64,000 nt of DNA from Parcubacteria group bacterium (GTDB lineage Bacteria; Patescibacteria; Paceibacteria; UBA9973; UBA2103). Positions 16,844-25,536 of this stretch are shown here, in pieces; positions within the stretch are counted from its first letter, which is position 1, and each line of letters opens with the position of its first letter. Location of the stretch: assembly GCA_028286605.1 (NCBI GenBank), contig JAQBRE010000007.1:57524-121523 (forward strand). The letters are read 5' to 3'. The notes under the pieces are model-generated. The model searched no databases and was not told the origin of the DNA. It worked only from the letters and a program-made list of their open reading frames with translations. The translations under genes were made by a program, and so were the position numbers.

Positions 16844-17299
16844 ATGCTGTATTTCATCTTTCTTCCGATAACGTTCGCTCTTCTCGTGCTGTTTTTGCTG
16901 CTCACGTTCGTGGAAGCGAAAAGCGGCATGCGCATGTTCAGCGGCACACGCGACAAGTTCGATGCGCGCATCGGACGCGCATCATTCGTGCTTCGTCATG
17001 TGGATTGGGGAGCATTCGTGAATGATGTTACGCGCACGTTCTTCGAACGCGCGCTTCATGACATCGCGCACGGCACGCTCATGGTGGTTCGCTTCGTCGA
17101 GCGCGTGCTGACACGCATCGTGCGCTCTCTGCGCATGCGCCGCGAACGCATCCTGCCACAGGCAAGTTTCGAGCCGAAAACGTCTCGCATTTCAGAGACG
17201 ATGACGTATCTGAAGAGTACGCTTCGCCGCACGCGCCGTGCTCCGAAGAACCTGCCAGGCCAGGGTGCGCAGGAGGTGCAGGATGTGGTAGAACTATAA
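16844..17299 (+). CDS. small membrane protein, unknown
   Basis: 151 aa, not recognised. One N-terminal transmembrane helix (residues 2-24) is followed by a basic, Arg-rich soluble part, including the amphipathic stretch VRFVERVLTRIVRSLRMRRER and the basic segment KSTLRRTRRAPKNLPGQG. The many Arg residues suggest contact with the membrane surface or with nucleic acid. It begins 30 nt after tsf and ends just before the tRNA-Thr gene. Function unknown. Confidence 0.6.
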   Translation: MLYFIFLPITFALLVLFLLLTFVEAKSGMRMFSGTRDKFDARIGRASFVLRHVDWGAFVNDVTRTFFERALHDIAHGTLMVVRFVERVLTRIVRSLRMRRERILPQASFEPKTSRISETMTYLKSTLRRTRRAPKNLPGQGAQEVQDVVEL

Positions 17300-17316
17300 A
17301 GACGCAAAACATACGT

Positions 17317-17392
17317 GCCGCCTTAGCTCAGTTGGTAGAGCAACACTTTTGTAAAGTGAAGGTCCCCAGTTCAAGCCTGGGAGGCGGCTCCA
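17317..17392 (+). tRNA. tRNA-Thr (UGU), CCA encoded
   Basis: The cloverleaf is complete: acceptor GCCGCCT with AGGCGGC, D arm with AGCTCAGTTGGTAGAGC, anticodon loop TTTGTAA giving UGU, T arm CCCAG-TTCAAGC-CTGGG, discriminator T, then CCA in the DNA. The anticodon stem has one A-A mismatch at its outer end. Confidence 0.95.
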
Positions 17393-17395
17393 AAA

Positions 17396-17430
17396 GAAAA
17401 AGCCCGCTCCAAAAGGAGCGGGCTTTTTCT
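17396..17430 (+). terminator. terminator after tRNA-Thr
   Basis: AAAAAGCCCGCTCC pairs with GGAGCGGGCTTTTT around an AAAA loop. The A and T flanks would let it work in both directions, also ending the thioredoxin-like gene on the minus strand. Confidence 0.85.
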
Positions 17431-17443
17431 ATCATCCGTTACC

Positions 17444-18160
17444 TTACTTCTTCGTGGTTGTAGCGGTGGTGCTGGTCGCTGTGCTGGTGGCGAAGAAGTC
17501 CTTAGGGAAGGAAGTTTCAAAATCAGCGATAGTCGTGAAGCCATAGGTGTGCGTTCCGTCTATCACGAAGGCAGGAAACTTCGGCTGTACTTTCTCCACG
17601 GCGATGAGCGTCTTAAGCGCGCCGAGGTCGAGATTGTAATCGAAGGAATACACGCGCAGATTCGGGTTTGCCTGGTGGAGGTAGGAAAGCGCGTAGCTGG
17701 CCCGATCGCAATCCGTACAGGAACCGGGAACGTTCGAATAGAAATAGAGCGCAACGGTCGGCTTCGTGTGGCAGGTCGTCTCAAGCTGCTTCACGAGCAG
17801 GTAGTCACGAATCTCAAGGAGCGTGTACTGATCCTTCAGCTGGATAACCTGTGCGTCATTCGCGCCCAAGCGGCTCTCTGCGGTAGATAGCTGGCCGCCG
17901 AGCGTCGATACTTCCTGTGAAAGAGTGTCGGTATCAGAGATGTCATCGCAAGGCGCAGACTCCAGAAGCGCGAGCTGCGTCTCTACGGAAAGGGTATCGG
18001 TAGCGAGCTGGTTCTGCAGGGCCGAAAGTTGCGCGACGCGTTGCTGATCCAGATAATTCACTGCATAGATAACGCTGCCGATAATGAACAGGGTTATCAG
18101 GAGGGCGAGTATGGAATTGCGGAAGGCGAGCGAGCGGACCGGAGATTTCGAGGGAGGCAT
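17444..18160 (-). CDS. membrane-anchored thioredoxin-like protein
   Basis: 238 aa. A transmembrane helix (about 15-34) is followed by a coiled coil (35-110) and a thioredoxin-like domain (about 133-225) with VALYFYSNVPGSCTDCDRA, where C148-T-D-C151 is the CxxC, and the cis-Pro region QPKFPAFVIDG. This order suggests an extracytoplasmic disulfide exchange or disulfide-bond-forming role. Several neighbours and other secreted proteins in this window are Cys-rich, so it could serve them (inference). The Ser/Thr/Ala tail is low complexity. ATG at 18160 is supported by TATACT on the minus strand (18168-18173), 7 nt upstream; a longer frame has no such support. Confidence 0.8.
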   Translation of the reverse strand: MPPSKSPVRSLAFRNSILALLITLFIIGSVIYAVNYLDQQRVAQLSALQNQLATDTLSVETQLALLESAPCDDISDTDTLSQEVSTLGGQLSTAESRLGANDAQVIQLKDQYTLLEIRDYLLVKQLETTCHTKPTVALYFYSNVPGSCTDCDRASYALSYLHQANPNLRVYSFDYNLDLGALKTLIAVEKVQPKFPAFVIDGTHTYGFTTIADFETSFPKDFFATSTATSTTATTTKK

Positions 18161-18179
18161 AAGGGCAGTATAAACCAAA

Positions 18180-19418
18180 CTAACGCCATTTGCGCTTGGT
18201 GCCGGTAATGAGGTCGGAAAGCGAACGCATGAGCCAGAACGGCGCGATGAAGCCCAGTACGAGCGCATAGCCTATGATTCCGATCGTAAGATTGTGCGGC
18301 GTGTTGGAAACGCGCTTGCCGATGATGATGAATGCAACCGATGCAATTGCGGTGATGAACGAAAGGATCGTGACAAAGCTCAACGATAGATACAGACCCT
18401 CCAAAGAGAAGTGCGGCGCCAGCGTGTATGAAAGAGGAACGCCCTGTGTGATGAAATACGTCTTGAGCACATCATGCGCGACCACTACGATTGCCAATAC
18501 GAACAGGATGACGCCGCCGATGACGGCGACGAAACCGAGCGGCAGCACCAAGAGGCCCAGCACGCCGTACTTCGGATTGCCAACGAGGTCCCGGTACTCG
18601 ATCGTTACGTTGCGCAGGAAGCCGGTAGTCCAGCGCGTGCGCTGCTTCACGAGCTTCGGAATAGTGAGCGGTACTTTCGTATATACGCGTGCGCGCGGCG
18701 CGTTCTCGATCTCATAACCGGCGCGCTGCATGCGCAGCGCCATCTCCATGTCTTCAGCCTGATGCGCATGACGGAATCCGCCTATCTCGCGGATGACAGA
18801 CATGCGGTAGAAGGAGAAAGGACCAGGTGTCACATAGATGCCATTTACGGCCGAAAGCACGTGCCGTGCGGCGATACCGAAGATGTATTCGGCGTGCTGC
18901 ATGCGTTCAAGGAAGGTGTGCGGTTCGAACACGCTCATTGCCGGCGTCGCTGCTGCAACGTGCGGATCCTCGAAGCAGGAGACTATCTCGCGAAGCGCGT
19001 CAGGCGCAACGAACGAGTCCGCATCAAGACAGCCGACGAACTCTGCGTCGTGCGCGATTTCGATGCCTGCATTTATCGCCGTATGCTTACCGCCATTCTC
19101 TTTGTGCAGTACGGTGATCTGCGGATTGCCGATATATGAATCCATCACCATCTGCGTGTTGTCCGTAGAGCCGTCATTCACGAGGACTATCTGCAGCTTG
19201 TCTTTCGGATAATCAAGCGCGAGGAGCGACTTCACCGTGCCGTCTATCGTGTCCTGTTCATTCCAGCAGGGAACGATAATCGCGACCTTGGGGGTGACGA
19301 TAGATGCCGGGCGCTCGCGACGCTCACGCGTGGGCGTGGAAAGGAAGGTAACGAGCAGGAAGACCTGGAAATACAGGCCGAGAAAGAGGAACGGATAGGC
19401 GAGGAGAGTTAGATCCAT
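18180..19418 (-). CDS. processive family 2 glycosyltransferase
   Basis: 412 aa. An N-terminal membrane helix, a cytoplasmic GT-A domain (about 42-270) and three C-terminal helices match polysaccharide synthases such as PgaC/BcsA/HasA. Catalytic motifs are VPCWNEQDT, LVNDGSTDNT, the DAD at 132-134, AEDMEM (222-223) and QRTRW (259-263), the QxxRW motif typical of processive enzymes. It should polymerise a hexose or hexosamine from a nucleotide sugar and extrude it. No c-di-GMP binding PilZ domain or partner subunit is next to it. It ends 19 nt before the start of the thioredoxin-like gene, so the two may form an operon. Confidence 0.9.
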   Translation of the reverse strand: MDLTLLAYPFLFLGLYFQVFLLVTFLSTPTRERRERPASIVTPKVAIIVPCWNEQDTIDGTVKSLLALDYPKDKLQIVLVNDGSTDNTQMVMDSYIGNPQITVLHKENGGKHTAINAGIEIAHDAEFVGCLDADSFVAPDALREIVSCFEDPHVAAATPAMSVFEPHTFLERMQHAEYIFGIAARHVLSAVNGIYVTPGPFSFYRMSVIREIGGFRHAHQAEDMEMALRMQRAGYEIENAPRARVYTKVPLTIPKLVKQRTRWTTGFLRNVTIEYRDLVGNPKYGVLGLLVLPLGFVAVIGGVILFVLAIVVVAHDVLKTYFITQGVPLSYTLAPHFSLEGLYLSLSFVTILSFITAIASVAFIIIGKRVSNTPHNLTIGIIGYALVLGFIAPFWLMRSLSDLITGTKRKWR

Positions 19419-19491
19419 AGAGGCCTGCGGTAGAAGCAGTCTAGCAAAAAAGCCCTATTTTTTCTATGTAGCAGAGGGTATACTCGAACCT

Positions 19492-20226
19492 ATGACAGAC
19501 GGGCATCTTCACCCAATAAGCGTGGCCGTACGCGAAATCGCGGATATATTCGGCCGTATGGGATTCTCGGTAGCGGCTGGCCCAGAGCTCGAGGAAGAGC
19601 ACTACAATTTCAATATGCTCAACATTCCGCCGGATCATCCTGCGCGCGATATGCAGGACACGTTCTGGACGAATGAAGAGCCGCGGCGCGTGCCGCGCAC
19701 GCAGACGAGCCCGATGCAGATCCGCTACATGGAAGCGAAGATGCAGGGCGGCATCCTGCCGCCCTATCGCGTGATTGTTCCGGGAAAAGTATTCCGCAAT
19801 GAAGCGACGGATGCGACGCATGAAGCGCAGTTCTATCAGAACGAAGGGCTGTGCATCGGCGAGAATATTTCGCTCGCGCACCTGAAAGGCACGCTCGATC
19901 AGTTCTTCAAGGAATATCTCGGCGTAGAAGCGAAGGTGCGATTTCGTCCGAGCTTCTTCCCATTCACTGAGCCTTCGGTTGAAGTGGATGTGTGGTATCA
20001 GCCGGAAGGGAAAGAAGGTCGCTGGCTCGAAGTGATGGGTGGCGGCATGGTGCATCCTACGGTGCTCGAGAACGCCGGCGTCGATTCGAAAAAGTATCAG
20101 GGCTTCGCCTTCGGCGGCGGCATCGAGCGATTGGTGATGGTGAAGCACGGCGTACCGGATGTGCGCGCCTTCCATGCCGGCGACATTCGCTTCGTCTACG
20201 GATTCGACGAGACTATCCAGAATTAA
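19492..20226 (+). CDS. pheS: phenylalanine-tRNA ligase alpha subunit, minimal form
   Basis: 244 aa, against about 327-350 in typical bacteria. It carries the catalytic core: GFSVAAGPELEEEHYNFN, HPARDMQDTFW, RTQTSPMQIRYM, GKVFRNEATDATHEAQFYQ, FRPSFFPFTEPSVEVDV, and GFAFGGGIERLVMVKHGVPDVR. The N-terminal coiled coil that reaches for tRNA is absent: the protein begins at the helix just before motif 1. ATG 19492 is preceded by TATACT (19479-19484), 7 nt away. pheT follows after 3 nt. Confidence 0.96.
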   Translation: MTDGHLHPISVAVREIADIFGRMGFSVAAGPELEEEHYNFNMLNIPPDHPARDMQDTFWTNEEPRRVPRTQTSPMQIRYMEAKMQGGILPPYRVIVPGKVFRNEATDATHEAQFYQNEGLCIGENISLAHLKGTLDQFFKEYLGVEAKVRFRPSFFPFTEPSVEVDVWYQPEGKEGRWLEVMGGGMVHPTVLENAGVDSKKYQGFAFGGGIERLVMVKHGVPDVRAFHAGDIRFVYGFDETIQN

Positions 20227-20229
20227 TAT

Positions 20230-22125
20230 ATGAAGACTTCACGCGCCTGGCTTCAGACCTATTTCGAAAAACCGCTTCCCACTGCGGAGGAACTCGGCGA
20301 TGCGCTAACCTTCCATTCGTTCGAGATAGAGGAAGCAGAAGGCGATTTGCTTGAGGTGAAGGTATTGCCTGATCGTGCTGCAGATTGCCTGAGTCATCGC
20401 GGCGTCGCGCATGAGATAGCTGCCGTACTCGACATGCCGATGAAGAGTGATTCGCTTCGCGAATCACTGCCTGAATTCCCGCATACGGATTCGCTTACCG
20501 TTTCAATACAGAATCCCGAGAAGTGCCCGCGCTATATGGGTGCACTGATACGCGGCGTGAAAGTCGGCCCGTCGCCGGAATGGCTGAAAGCCTCCATCGA
20601 AGCAGTGGGACAGCGTTCTATCAACAACGTCGTGGATGCGACGAACTACGTGATGCTCAACATCGGCCAGCCGCTGCATGCCTTCGATGCAGCGAAGCTG
20701 GGAAATAAGGACGGCGTCTACGCCATTGCCGTACGCGATTCACGTGCCGGTGAAAAGATCACGACGCTCACCGGCGAAGAGTATGCACTTCCTGAAGGCA
20801 CGATGCTTATTACGGATGCGTCGAGCGATTCGCCTGCAGGTATTGCTGGCGTGAAAGGCGGAAAAGCTGCGGAAGTGAACGCAAGCACGACCGATATCAT
20901 CATCGAGTCTGCGAATTTCGATGGTACGAGCGTACGGCGCACCGCAGGTGCGCTGAAGCTATGGACCGATGCGTCGCAGCGGTATCAAAATAAGATTTCG
21001 CCTGCACTTGCGGCATACGGCATGCGCGATGTGCTCGCGCTCATTCAGCAGGTTGCGGGCGGGGAAGTGGCGGGCGTCGTTGATATTAATCATTACACGC
21101 AGGAACACGCAGACGTTTCTGTTTCGCTCGCGAAGATAAACAGCTTGCTCGGCGCATCGTTCACTACCGTCGACGTCGCGAGCGCGTTCGATCGTCTCGG
21201 TTTTTCATACACGCAGGAAGGAGATGGCAAAGAGGTATTCACCGTCACGCCGCCATTCGAGCGCCGCGACATCACGCTACCCGAAAATCTCGTTGAAGAA
21301 GCTGGCCGCATCCTTGGCTACGACCGCATCGCGGCGCAGCCGCTTCCGAACGAAGCCGTAGAAGCAGATCAGATCCGCTATCGCGGTGTCGAGCACATAA
21401 AAGATTTCATGGCCGAACATGGCTATACGGAAATCAGCACGCAGACGTTTGCTGTGGAAGGCGATATCACGCTCGCGAATCCGCTTGATAAGACGAAGCC
21501 TGCGCTGCGCACGACCCTCACAGAAAACATGAAGGTATCGCTCGCGCATGCTGCGACCGTTGCGCCGCGCGTGCTCGGTCCTGAGACATTCGTAAAGCTA
21601 TTCGAGATAGGCACCGTGTTCACGAAAGACGGCGAGCATCTTTCGCTCTGTTTCGGCTATCAGCAGATGAGTGGAAAGAAGTATGCGATGCTCCTCGCTG
21701 AGATGGCTGCTGCGCTTGCCGATGAATTCGGCATGCACACGTCGATCGTTGCGGAGAACATCGCGGAAGTGGATTTGAATAATGTTTCATTCACGCCATT
21801 CGGCACGGACTATACGCCGAAGAAAATCGCCCTCGGCGCGTATCGCACCTATTCCGTATATCCGTCTGCCATTCGCGATATCGCGGTATGGACTCCTGAA
21901 GGCACGCAGGAATCGGAAGTTTCTATATTCATCGAACAACAGGCGGGCGAGCTGCTCGCCCGTATCGACCGCTTCGACCGTTTCGAAAAGGATGGACGCA
22001 CCTCATTCGCATTCCGTCTTGTCTTCCAGTCATTCGAGCGCACGCTCGCCGATACGGACCTCGATCCTACAATGGAAAAAGTCACTTCAGCACTGAACGC
22101 AAAAGACGGCTACGAAGTCCGTTAG
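20230..22125 (+). CDS. pheT: phenylalanine-tRNA ligase beta subunit, minimal form
   Basis: 631 aa, against about 795. The first 45 residues (AWLQTYFEKPLPTAEELGDA) run straight into VKVLPDRAADCLSHRGVAHE, so the EMAP-type tRNA-binding OB domain normally between them is cleanly missing. The B3/B4 editing region, B5, the catalytic-like B6/B7 core and the C-terminal FDX-ACB domain (YPSAIRDIAVWTPEG ... FRLVFQSFERTLAD) remain. With the short PheS it forms a reduced heterotetramer (inference). The downstream folB-like gene starts 1 nt after its stop. Confidence 0.96.
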   Translation: MKTSRAWLQTYFEKPLPTAEELGDALTFHSFEIEEAEGDLLEVKVLPDRAADCLSHRGVAHEIAAVLDMPMKSDSLRESLPEFPHTDSLTVSIQNPEKCPRYMGALIRGVKVGPSPEWLKASIEAVGQRSINNVVDATNYVMLNIGQPLHAFDAAKLGNKDGVYAIAVRDSRAGEKITTLTGEEYALPEGTMLITDASSDSPAGIAGVKGGKAAEVNASTTDIIIESANFDGTSVRRTAGALKLWTDASQRYQNKISPALAAYGMRDVLALIQQVAGGEVAGVVDINHYTQEHADVSVSLAKINSLLGASFTTVDVASAFDRLGFSYTQEGDGKEVFTVTPPFERRDITLPENLVEEAGRILGYDRIAAQPLPNEAVEADQIRYRGVEHIKDFMAEHGYTEISTQTFAVEGDITLANPLDKTKPALRTTLTENMKVSLAHAATVAPRVLGPETFVKLFEIGTVFTKDGEHLSLCFGYQQMSGKKYAMLLAEMAAALADEFGMHTSIVAENIAEVDLNNVSFTPFGTDYTPKKIALGAYRTYSVYPSAIRDIAVWTPEGTQESEVSIFIEQQAGELLARIDRFDRFEKDGRTSFAFRLVFQSFERTLADTDLDPTMEKVTSALNAKDGYEVR

Positions 22126-22126
22126 C

Positions 22127-22474
22127 ATGGATTTCCTACATATAGACGACCTGCTCGTCTCGGCAACGCACGGCCATTATGAACCAGAGTGGAGCCGCGA
22201 ACAGCGTTTCCTTATTTCACTGCGTGTCGGTTTTGATTCACGTCCCGCAGGGAACACCGACACGCTTGCAGATACGATCGATTACGACGCGCTCAAGAAA
22301 GCAGTGAATGATATTCTCGCCGCAGACCGTCGCTATCTTATTGAAAAATTGGCGAATGACATTGCCGAGCAGATTCTTACGGATGGCCGCGCGCTCGAGG
22401 TAACGGTCACTATCAAGAAGCTCGACGTCTGGGAGAATGGCGTTCCTGGGGTGACCATAACCCGCACCAGATAG
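22127..22474 (+). CDS. folB: FolB-like dihydroneopterin aldolase/epimerase
   Basis: 115 aa, the normal size of the FolB fold. The family cleaves or epimerises dihydroneopterin in folate synthesis. Visible are the substrate Glu region YEPEWSREQRFLISLRVGF, DTLADTIDYDALKKAVND, the helix LIEKLANDIAEQIL, and VTIKKLDVWENGVPGV. It is joined to pheT by a 1-nt gap. No other folate gene lies in the window, and Parcubacteria mostly lack the pathway, so the substrate may be a different pterin. Assignment is by fold motifs only. Confidence 0.8.
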   Translation: MDFLHIDDLLVSATHGHYEPEWSREQRFLISLRVGFDSRPAGNTDTLADTIDYDALKKAVNDILAADRRYLIEKLANDIAEQILTDGRALEVTVTIKKLDVWENGVPGVTITRTR

Positions 22475-22517
22475 GCACGTTCCGGGCTGTTTCGTGCTAT
22501 ACTGAAAGTAAGAAATT

Positions 22518-24605
22518 ATGGCTAAGGAAGGCGCTAAAACGACTAAAAAAGTCGCTGCTAAGAGCAGCGACTATGACGCGTCCTCTATCAGCGTGCTCGA
22601 GGGTCTCGACCCGGTCCGCAAGCGCCCGGGCATGTACATCGGTACTACGGGCCCTGATGGTCTCCACCACCTTATCTGGGAAATCTTCGATAACTCGCGC
22701 GACGAAGCCATGGGCGGTTTCGCGAACGATATCGAGATCGCGCTGCTTCCGGGCGGCTATGTTCGCGTCGTCGATAACGGCCGCGGCATTCCGGTAGGCA
22801 TCCATCCGAAGACGAAAGTATCAGCGCTCGAGACTATCATGACGACGCTGCATGCAGGCGGCAAGTTCGGCGGCGAGGATTCCGGATACAAGGTATCCGG
22901 CGGTCTTCATGGCGTGGGTGCATCCGTGGTGAACGCGCTCTCGGAGCACGCGAAGGTGATTGTGCACAAGGACGGCCTCACGCACATGCAGGAATACAAG
23001 ATCGGCAAGCAGATGGCGAAAGTGAAGCAGATCGGAAAGACCAAGCACAACGGTACCGTCACGTTCTTCAAGCCGGATGTCACTATCTTCAAGGACGGCA
23101 TCAGCTGGAACTGGGACAAGATCGTGAGCCATGTGCGCCAGCAGGCGTACTTGGTGAAGGGAACACGCATCTGCGTGATTGATGCCCGCGAAGCGGGCAT
23201 GGTGGATTCTGAAGATGTTGCGTATGTTCGCGAGCTGAACCTTGAAGTTCCTTCGATGACCTTCTTCTTCGAAGGCGGTCTTCGTTCGCTCATCGCGTTC
23301 TATAACAAGCACCAGACGCCAGCGCACAAGAATATCTTTTACGTCGATGCAACCGATAACGAAGTAATGGTGGAAGTCGCGTTCCAGTATACGGATGACA
23401 TCTCGCCGCGCCTTCTTGCCTTTGCGAATAATATTTATAATCCAGAGCTTGGCACACACGTAACCGGTTTCAAGACTGCGCTTACGCGTACGCTCAATAC
23501 CTACGCACGCACTTCAGGAATCCTGAAAGAAAGCGAAGAGAATTTCACGGGTGACGACGTGCTCGAAGGTATCACTGCCGTGGTTTCCGTTAAGATGCCC
23601 GAGATTCAGTTCGAAGGACAGACGAAAGGAAAGCTGGGTTCCGTTGAGGCGCAGGGCGCCGTAGCGACCGTGTTCGGCGGCGCACTCACCACCTTCCTCG
23701 AAGAGAATCCAGAAGACGGTCGCGCTATCGTGAACAAAGTATTGCTCGCGCTCAAGGCTCGCAAAGCGGCAAAAGCGGCGAAGGACTCCGTCCTTCGCAA
23801 GGGCGCCCTCGAGGGCATGACCCTTCCGGGCAAGCTCGCAGACTGTCAGACAAAAGACCCTGCAGAGTCAGAGATTTTCATCGTAGAGGGAGATTCGGCA
23901 GGAGGTTCGGCAAAGACCGGCCGTGACCGTCGCACCCAGGCAATTCTGCCACTTCGCGGCAAGATTCTGAACATCGAGCGCGCACGTCTCGATAAGATGC
24001 TCGCGTCCGAGCAGATCAAGAACCTCGTCGTCGCTATGGGAACCGCTATCGGCGATATCTTCGACCTTTCCAAGCTCCGCTACCACAAGATCATCATCGC
24101 GACTGACGCTGACGTGGACGGCGCACACATTCGTACGCTCCTGCTTACGCTCTTCTATCGCCACTTCCGCCCGATCATCGATGGCGGCTTCATATACATC
24201 GCCCAGCCACCGCTCTACAAGATCAAGCGCGGAAAGGAAGTCATGTACGCCTATTCAGACCAGGAGAAATTCCAGCTGCTCGGCCCTGATGCAGATATGG
24301 CCGTAGACGCCGGCGAAGAAGAGCAGGGAACCGATGAAGACCCGGAAGGCGAGACTCCCGAGCAGGAGGTTACGACCAAGAAGGGCGCCAAGGTTTCTAT
24401 TCAGCGATACAAGGGTCTCGGTGAGATGAACCCGGACGAGCTTTGGGAGACCACCATGAACCCTGCGAACCGCGTCCTTAAGCGCGTAACCGTTGAAGAC
24501 GCTACCGATGCAGATCGCATCTTCGACATCCTCATGGGTTCCGATGTGCCTTCTCGCAAGTCCTTCATCCAGAGCAACGCGAAGCTCGCGAACCTCGACG
24601 TCTAA
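22518..24605 (+). CDS. gyrB: DNA gyrase subunit B
   Basis: 695 aa. The ATPase subunit of gyrase. Seen are the GHKL motifs WEIFDNSRDEAMGG, VVDNGRGIPVGIHPK and SGGLHGVGASVVNALS, the transducer domain, the Toprim motifs IVEGDSAGGSAKTGRDR and ATDADVDGAHIRTLLL, and QAILPLRGKILN, the GyrB-type signature. A Lys-rich start (MAKEGAKTTKKVAAKSS) precedes the core, and an acidic insert (EEEQGTDEDPEGETPEQE) lies before the C-terminal RYKGLGEMNPDELWETTM. TATACT (22498-22503) ends 14 nt before the ATG. ParE is the alternative, but the Toprim region favours GyrB. Confidence 0.95.
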   Translation: MAKEGAKTTKKVAAKSSDYDASSISVLEGLDPVRKRPGMYIGTTGPDGLHHLIWEIFDNSRDEAMGGFANDIEIALLPGGYVRVVDNGRGIPVGIHPKTKVSALETIMTTLHAGGKFGGEDSGYKVSGGLHGVGASVVNALSEHAKVIVHKDGLTHMQEYKIGKQMAKVKQIGKTKHNGTVTFFKPDVTIFKDGISWNWDKIVSHVRQQAYLVKGTRICVIDAREAGMVDSEDVAYVRELNLEVPSMTFFFEGGLRSLIAFYNKHQTPAHKNIFYVDATDNEVMVEVAFQYTDDISPRLLAFANNIYNPELGTHVTGFKTALTRTLNTYARTSGILKESEENFTGDDVLEGITAVVSVKMPEIQFEGQTKGKLGSVEAQGAVATVFGGALTTFLEENPEDGRAIVNKVLLALKARKAAKAAKDSVLRKGALEGMTLPGKLADCQTKDPAESEIFIVEGDSAGGSAKTGRDRRTQAILPLRGKILNIERARLDKMLASEQIKNLVVAMGTAIGDIFDLSKLRYHKIIIATDADVDGAHIRTLLLTLFYRHFRPIIDGGFIYIAQPPLYKIKRGKEVMYAYSDQEKFQLLGPDADMAVDAGEEEQGTDEDPEGETPEQEVTTKKGAKVSIQRYKGLGEMNPDELWETTMNPANRVLKRVTVEDATDADRIFDILMGSDVPSRKSFIQSNAKLANLDV

Positions 24606-24610
24606 GAGAT

Positions 24611-24648
24611 AAAAAGAAACCGCCCTCCTAGGAGGGCGGTTTCTTTTT
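24611..24648. terminator. bidirectional terminator after gyrB
   Basis: A symmetric inverted repeat, AAAAAGAAACCGCCCTCC with GGAGGGCGGTTTCTTTTT, serves gyrB on the plus strand and the CARDB protein on the minus strand. Confidence 0.9.
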
Positions 24649-24653
24649 ATCTC

Positions 24654-25424
24654 TTACTGAATCGTGATGCTTGAAGCGGCGCTGTTGTTCGCTTCGCTCG
24701 ATTCGCTTACGAGATTGTTCGGGTCAACCGTAACGGTAAGAGTGCGATTACCGGTCTGTGCCTGATTGAAGCCGAGCGTGTATTCGATGTGCTCGCCCGG
24801 GCGCAGCGACTGCTGAGGATTCGAATTGTACGTGAAGGTATTCGAAGTAGGGAGGGTGGCTTTGAAAGTCCACGTGCCGCTGATGTTCGTACCGACGTTC
24901 GTAACACTGAACTTCACTGCTGCATTGTCACCGCGAGGAACCGAAGTGCCTGCAACGAAATCATCCGTCGAGTTTCCTGTAAGGAATCCCGTCTGAGTAA
25001 TCGTAACGGCGAGGTCGGGCTGGCCATAGAGGGGTGCGGTAGACGCACCGCCTGCATTGATGGTCGTGGTCGTCTTAGGACCTGCGTTCGTTGCTACCGG
25101 TGTACCGGTGTTTCCTAGAAGAGGAGAGGTGACCGTCGTACTCGTTGCGTTCGCAAGAGTGGTAGAAGCCGTCGTGGTCGCCGCAAAAGAGACCGTCTGA
25201 GGAACGACCGTGAGGTCGGTCTTCTTCGCCGGTTCGAATACCTGTGAAAGGTACACGGCTGCAGATCCGACGCGGCTGACAGCTGCAGGGACAAAACGCG
25301 CTGAATAAATAGCGAGCATGATACCGAGCAGGATAAGCGTGATAAAGCCCACGACCGCGAGGCCGTGCACTGCCGCCATCCGACGCGGGTTGCGAGTGAT
25401 CGTTGTCTTTGTCGTCATTTCCAT
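24654..25424 (-). CDS. membrane-anchored CARDB-domain surface protein
   Basis: 256 aa. A basic N-terminus and a transmembrane helix (about 19-42) are followed by the segment AAVYLSQVFEPAKK, a Thr/Ser-rich linker and a C-terminal CARDB-like beta domain (about 145-256: PDLAVTITQTGFL, NAAVKFSVTNVGTN, NRTLTVTVDPNNLVSESSEANN). CARDB domains act in cell-surface adhesion. VYLSQ also occurs just before the IPYTG motif of the 689-aa protein downstream. The start is set by CATACT on the minus strand (25431-25436), 6 nt away. It is divergent from the sortase gene. Confidence 0.8.
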   Translation of the reverse strand: MEMTTKTTITRNPRRMAAVHGLAVVGFITLILLGIMLAIYSARFVPAAVSRVGSAAVYLSQVFEPAKKTDLTVVPQTVSFAATTTASTTLANATSTTVTSPLLGNTGTPVATNAGPKTTTTINAGGASTAPLYGQPDLAVTITQTGFLTGNSTDDFVAGTSVPRGDNAAVKFSVTNVGTNISGTWTFKATLPTSNTFTYNSNPQQSLRPGEHIEYTLGFNQAQTGNRTLTVTVDPNNLVSESSEANNSAASSITIQ

Positions 25425-25536
25425 ATGCCTAGTATGTACCACAAGGTATTTATAGTGTCAAGTATTTCAAGTGTCGATACATGCCCACAAGAGCTTGACA
25501 TTGCAGCTATTATGGTGTAAATATGTACAAGACGAT

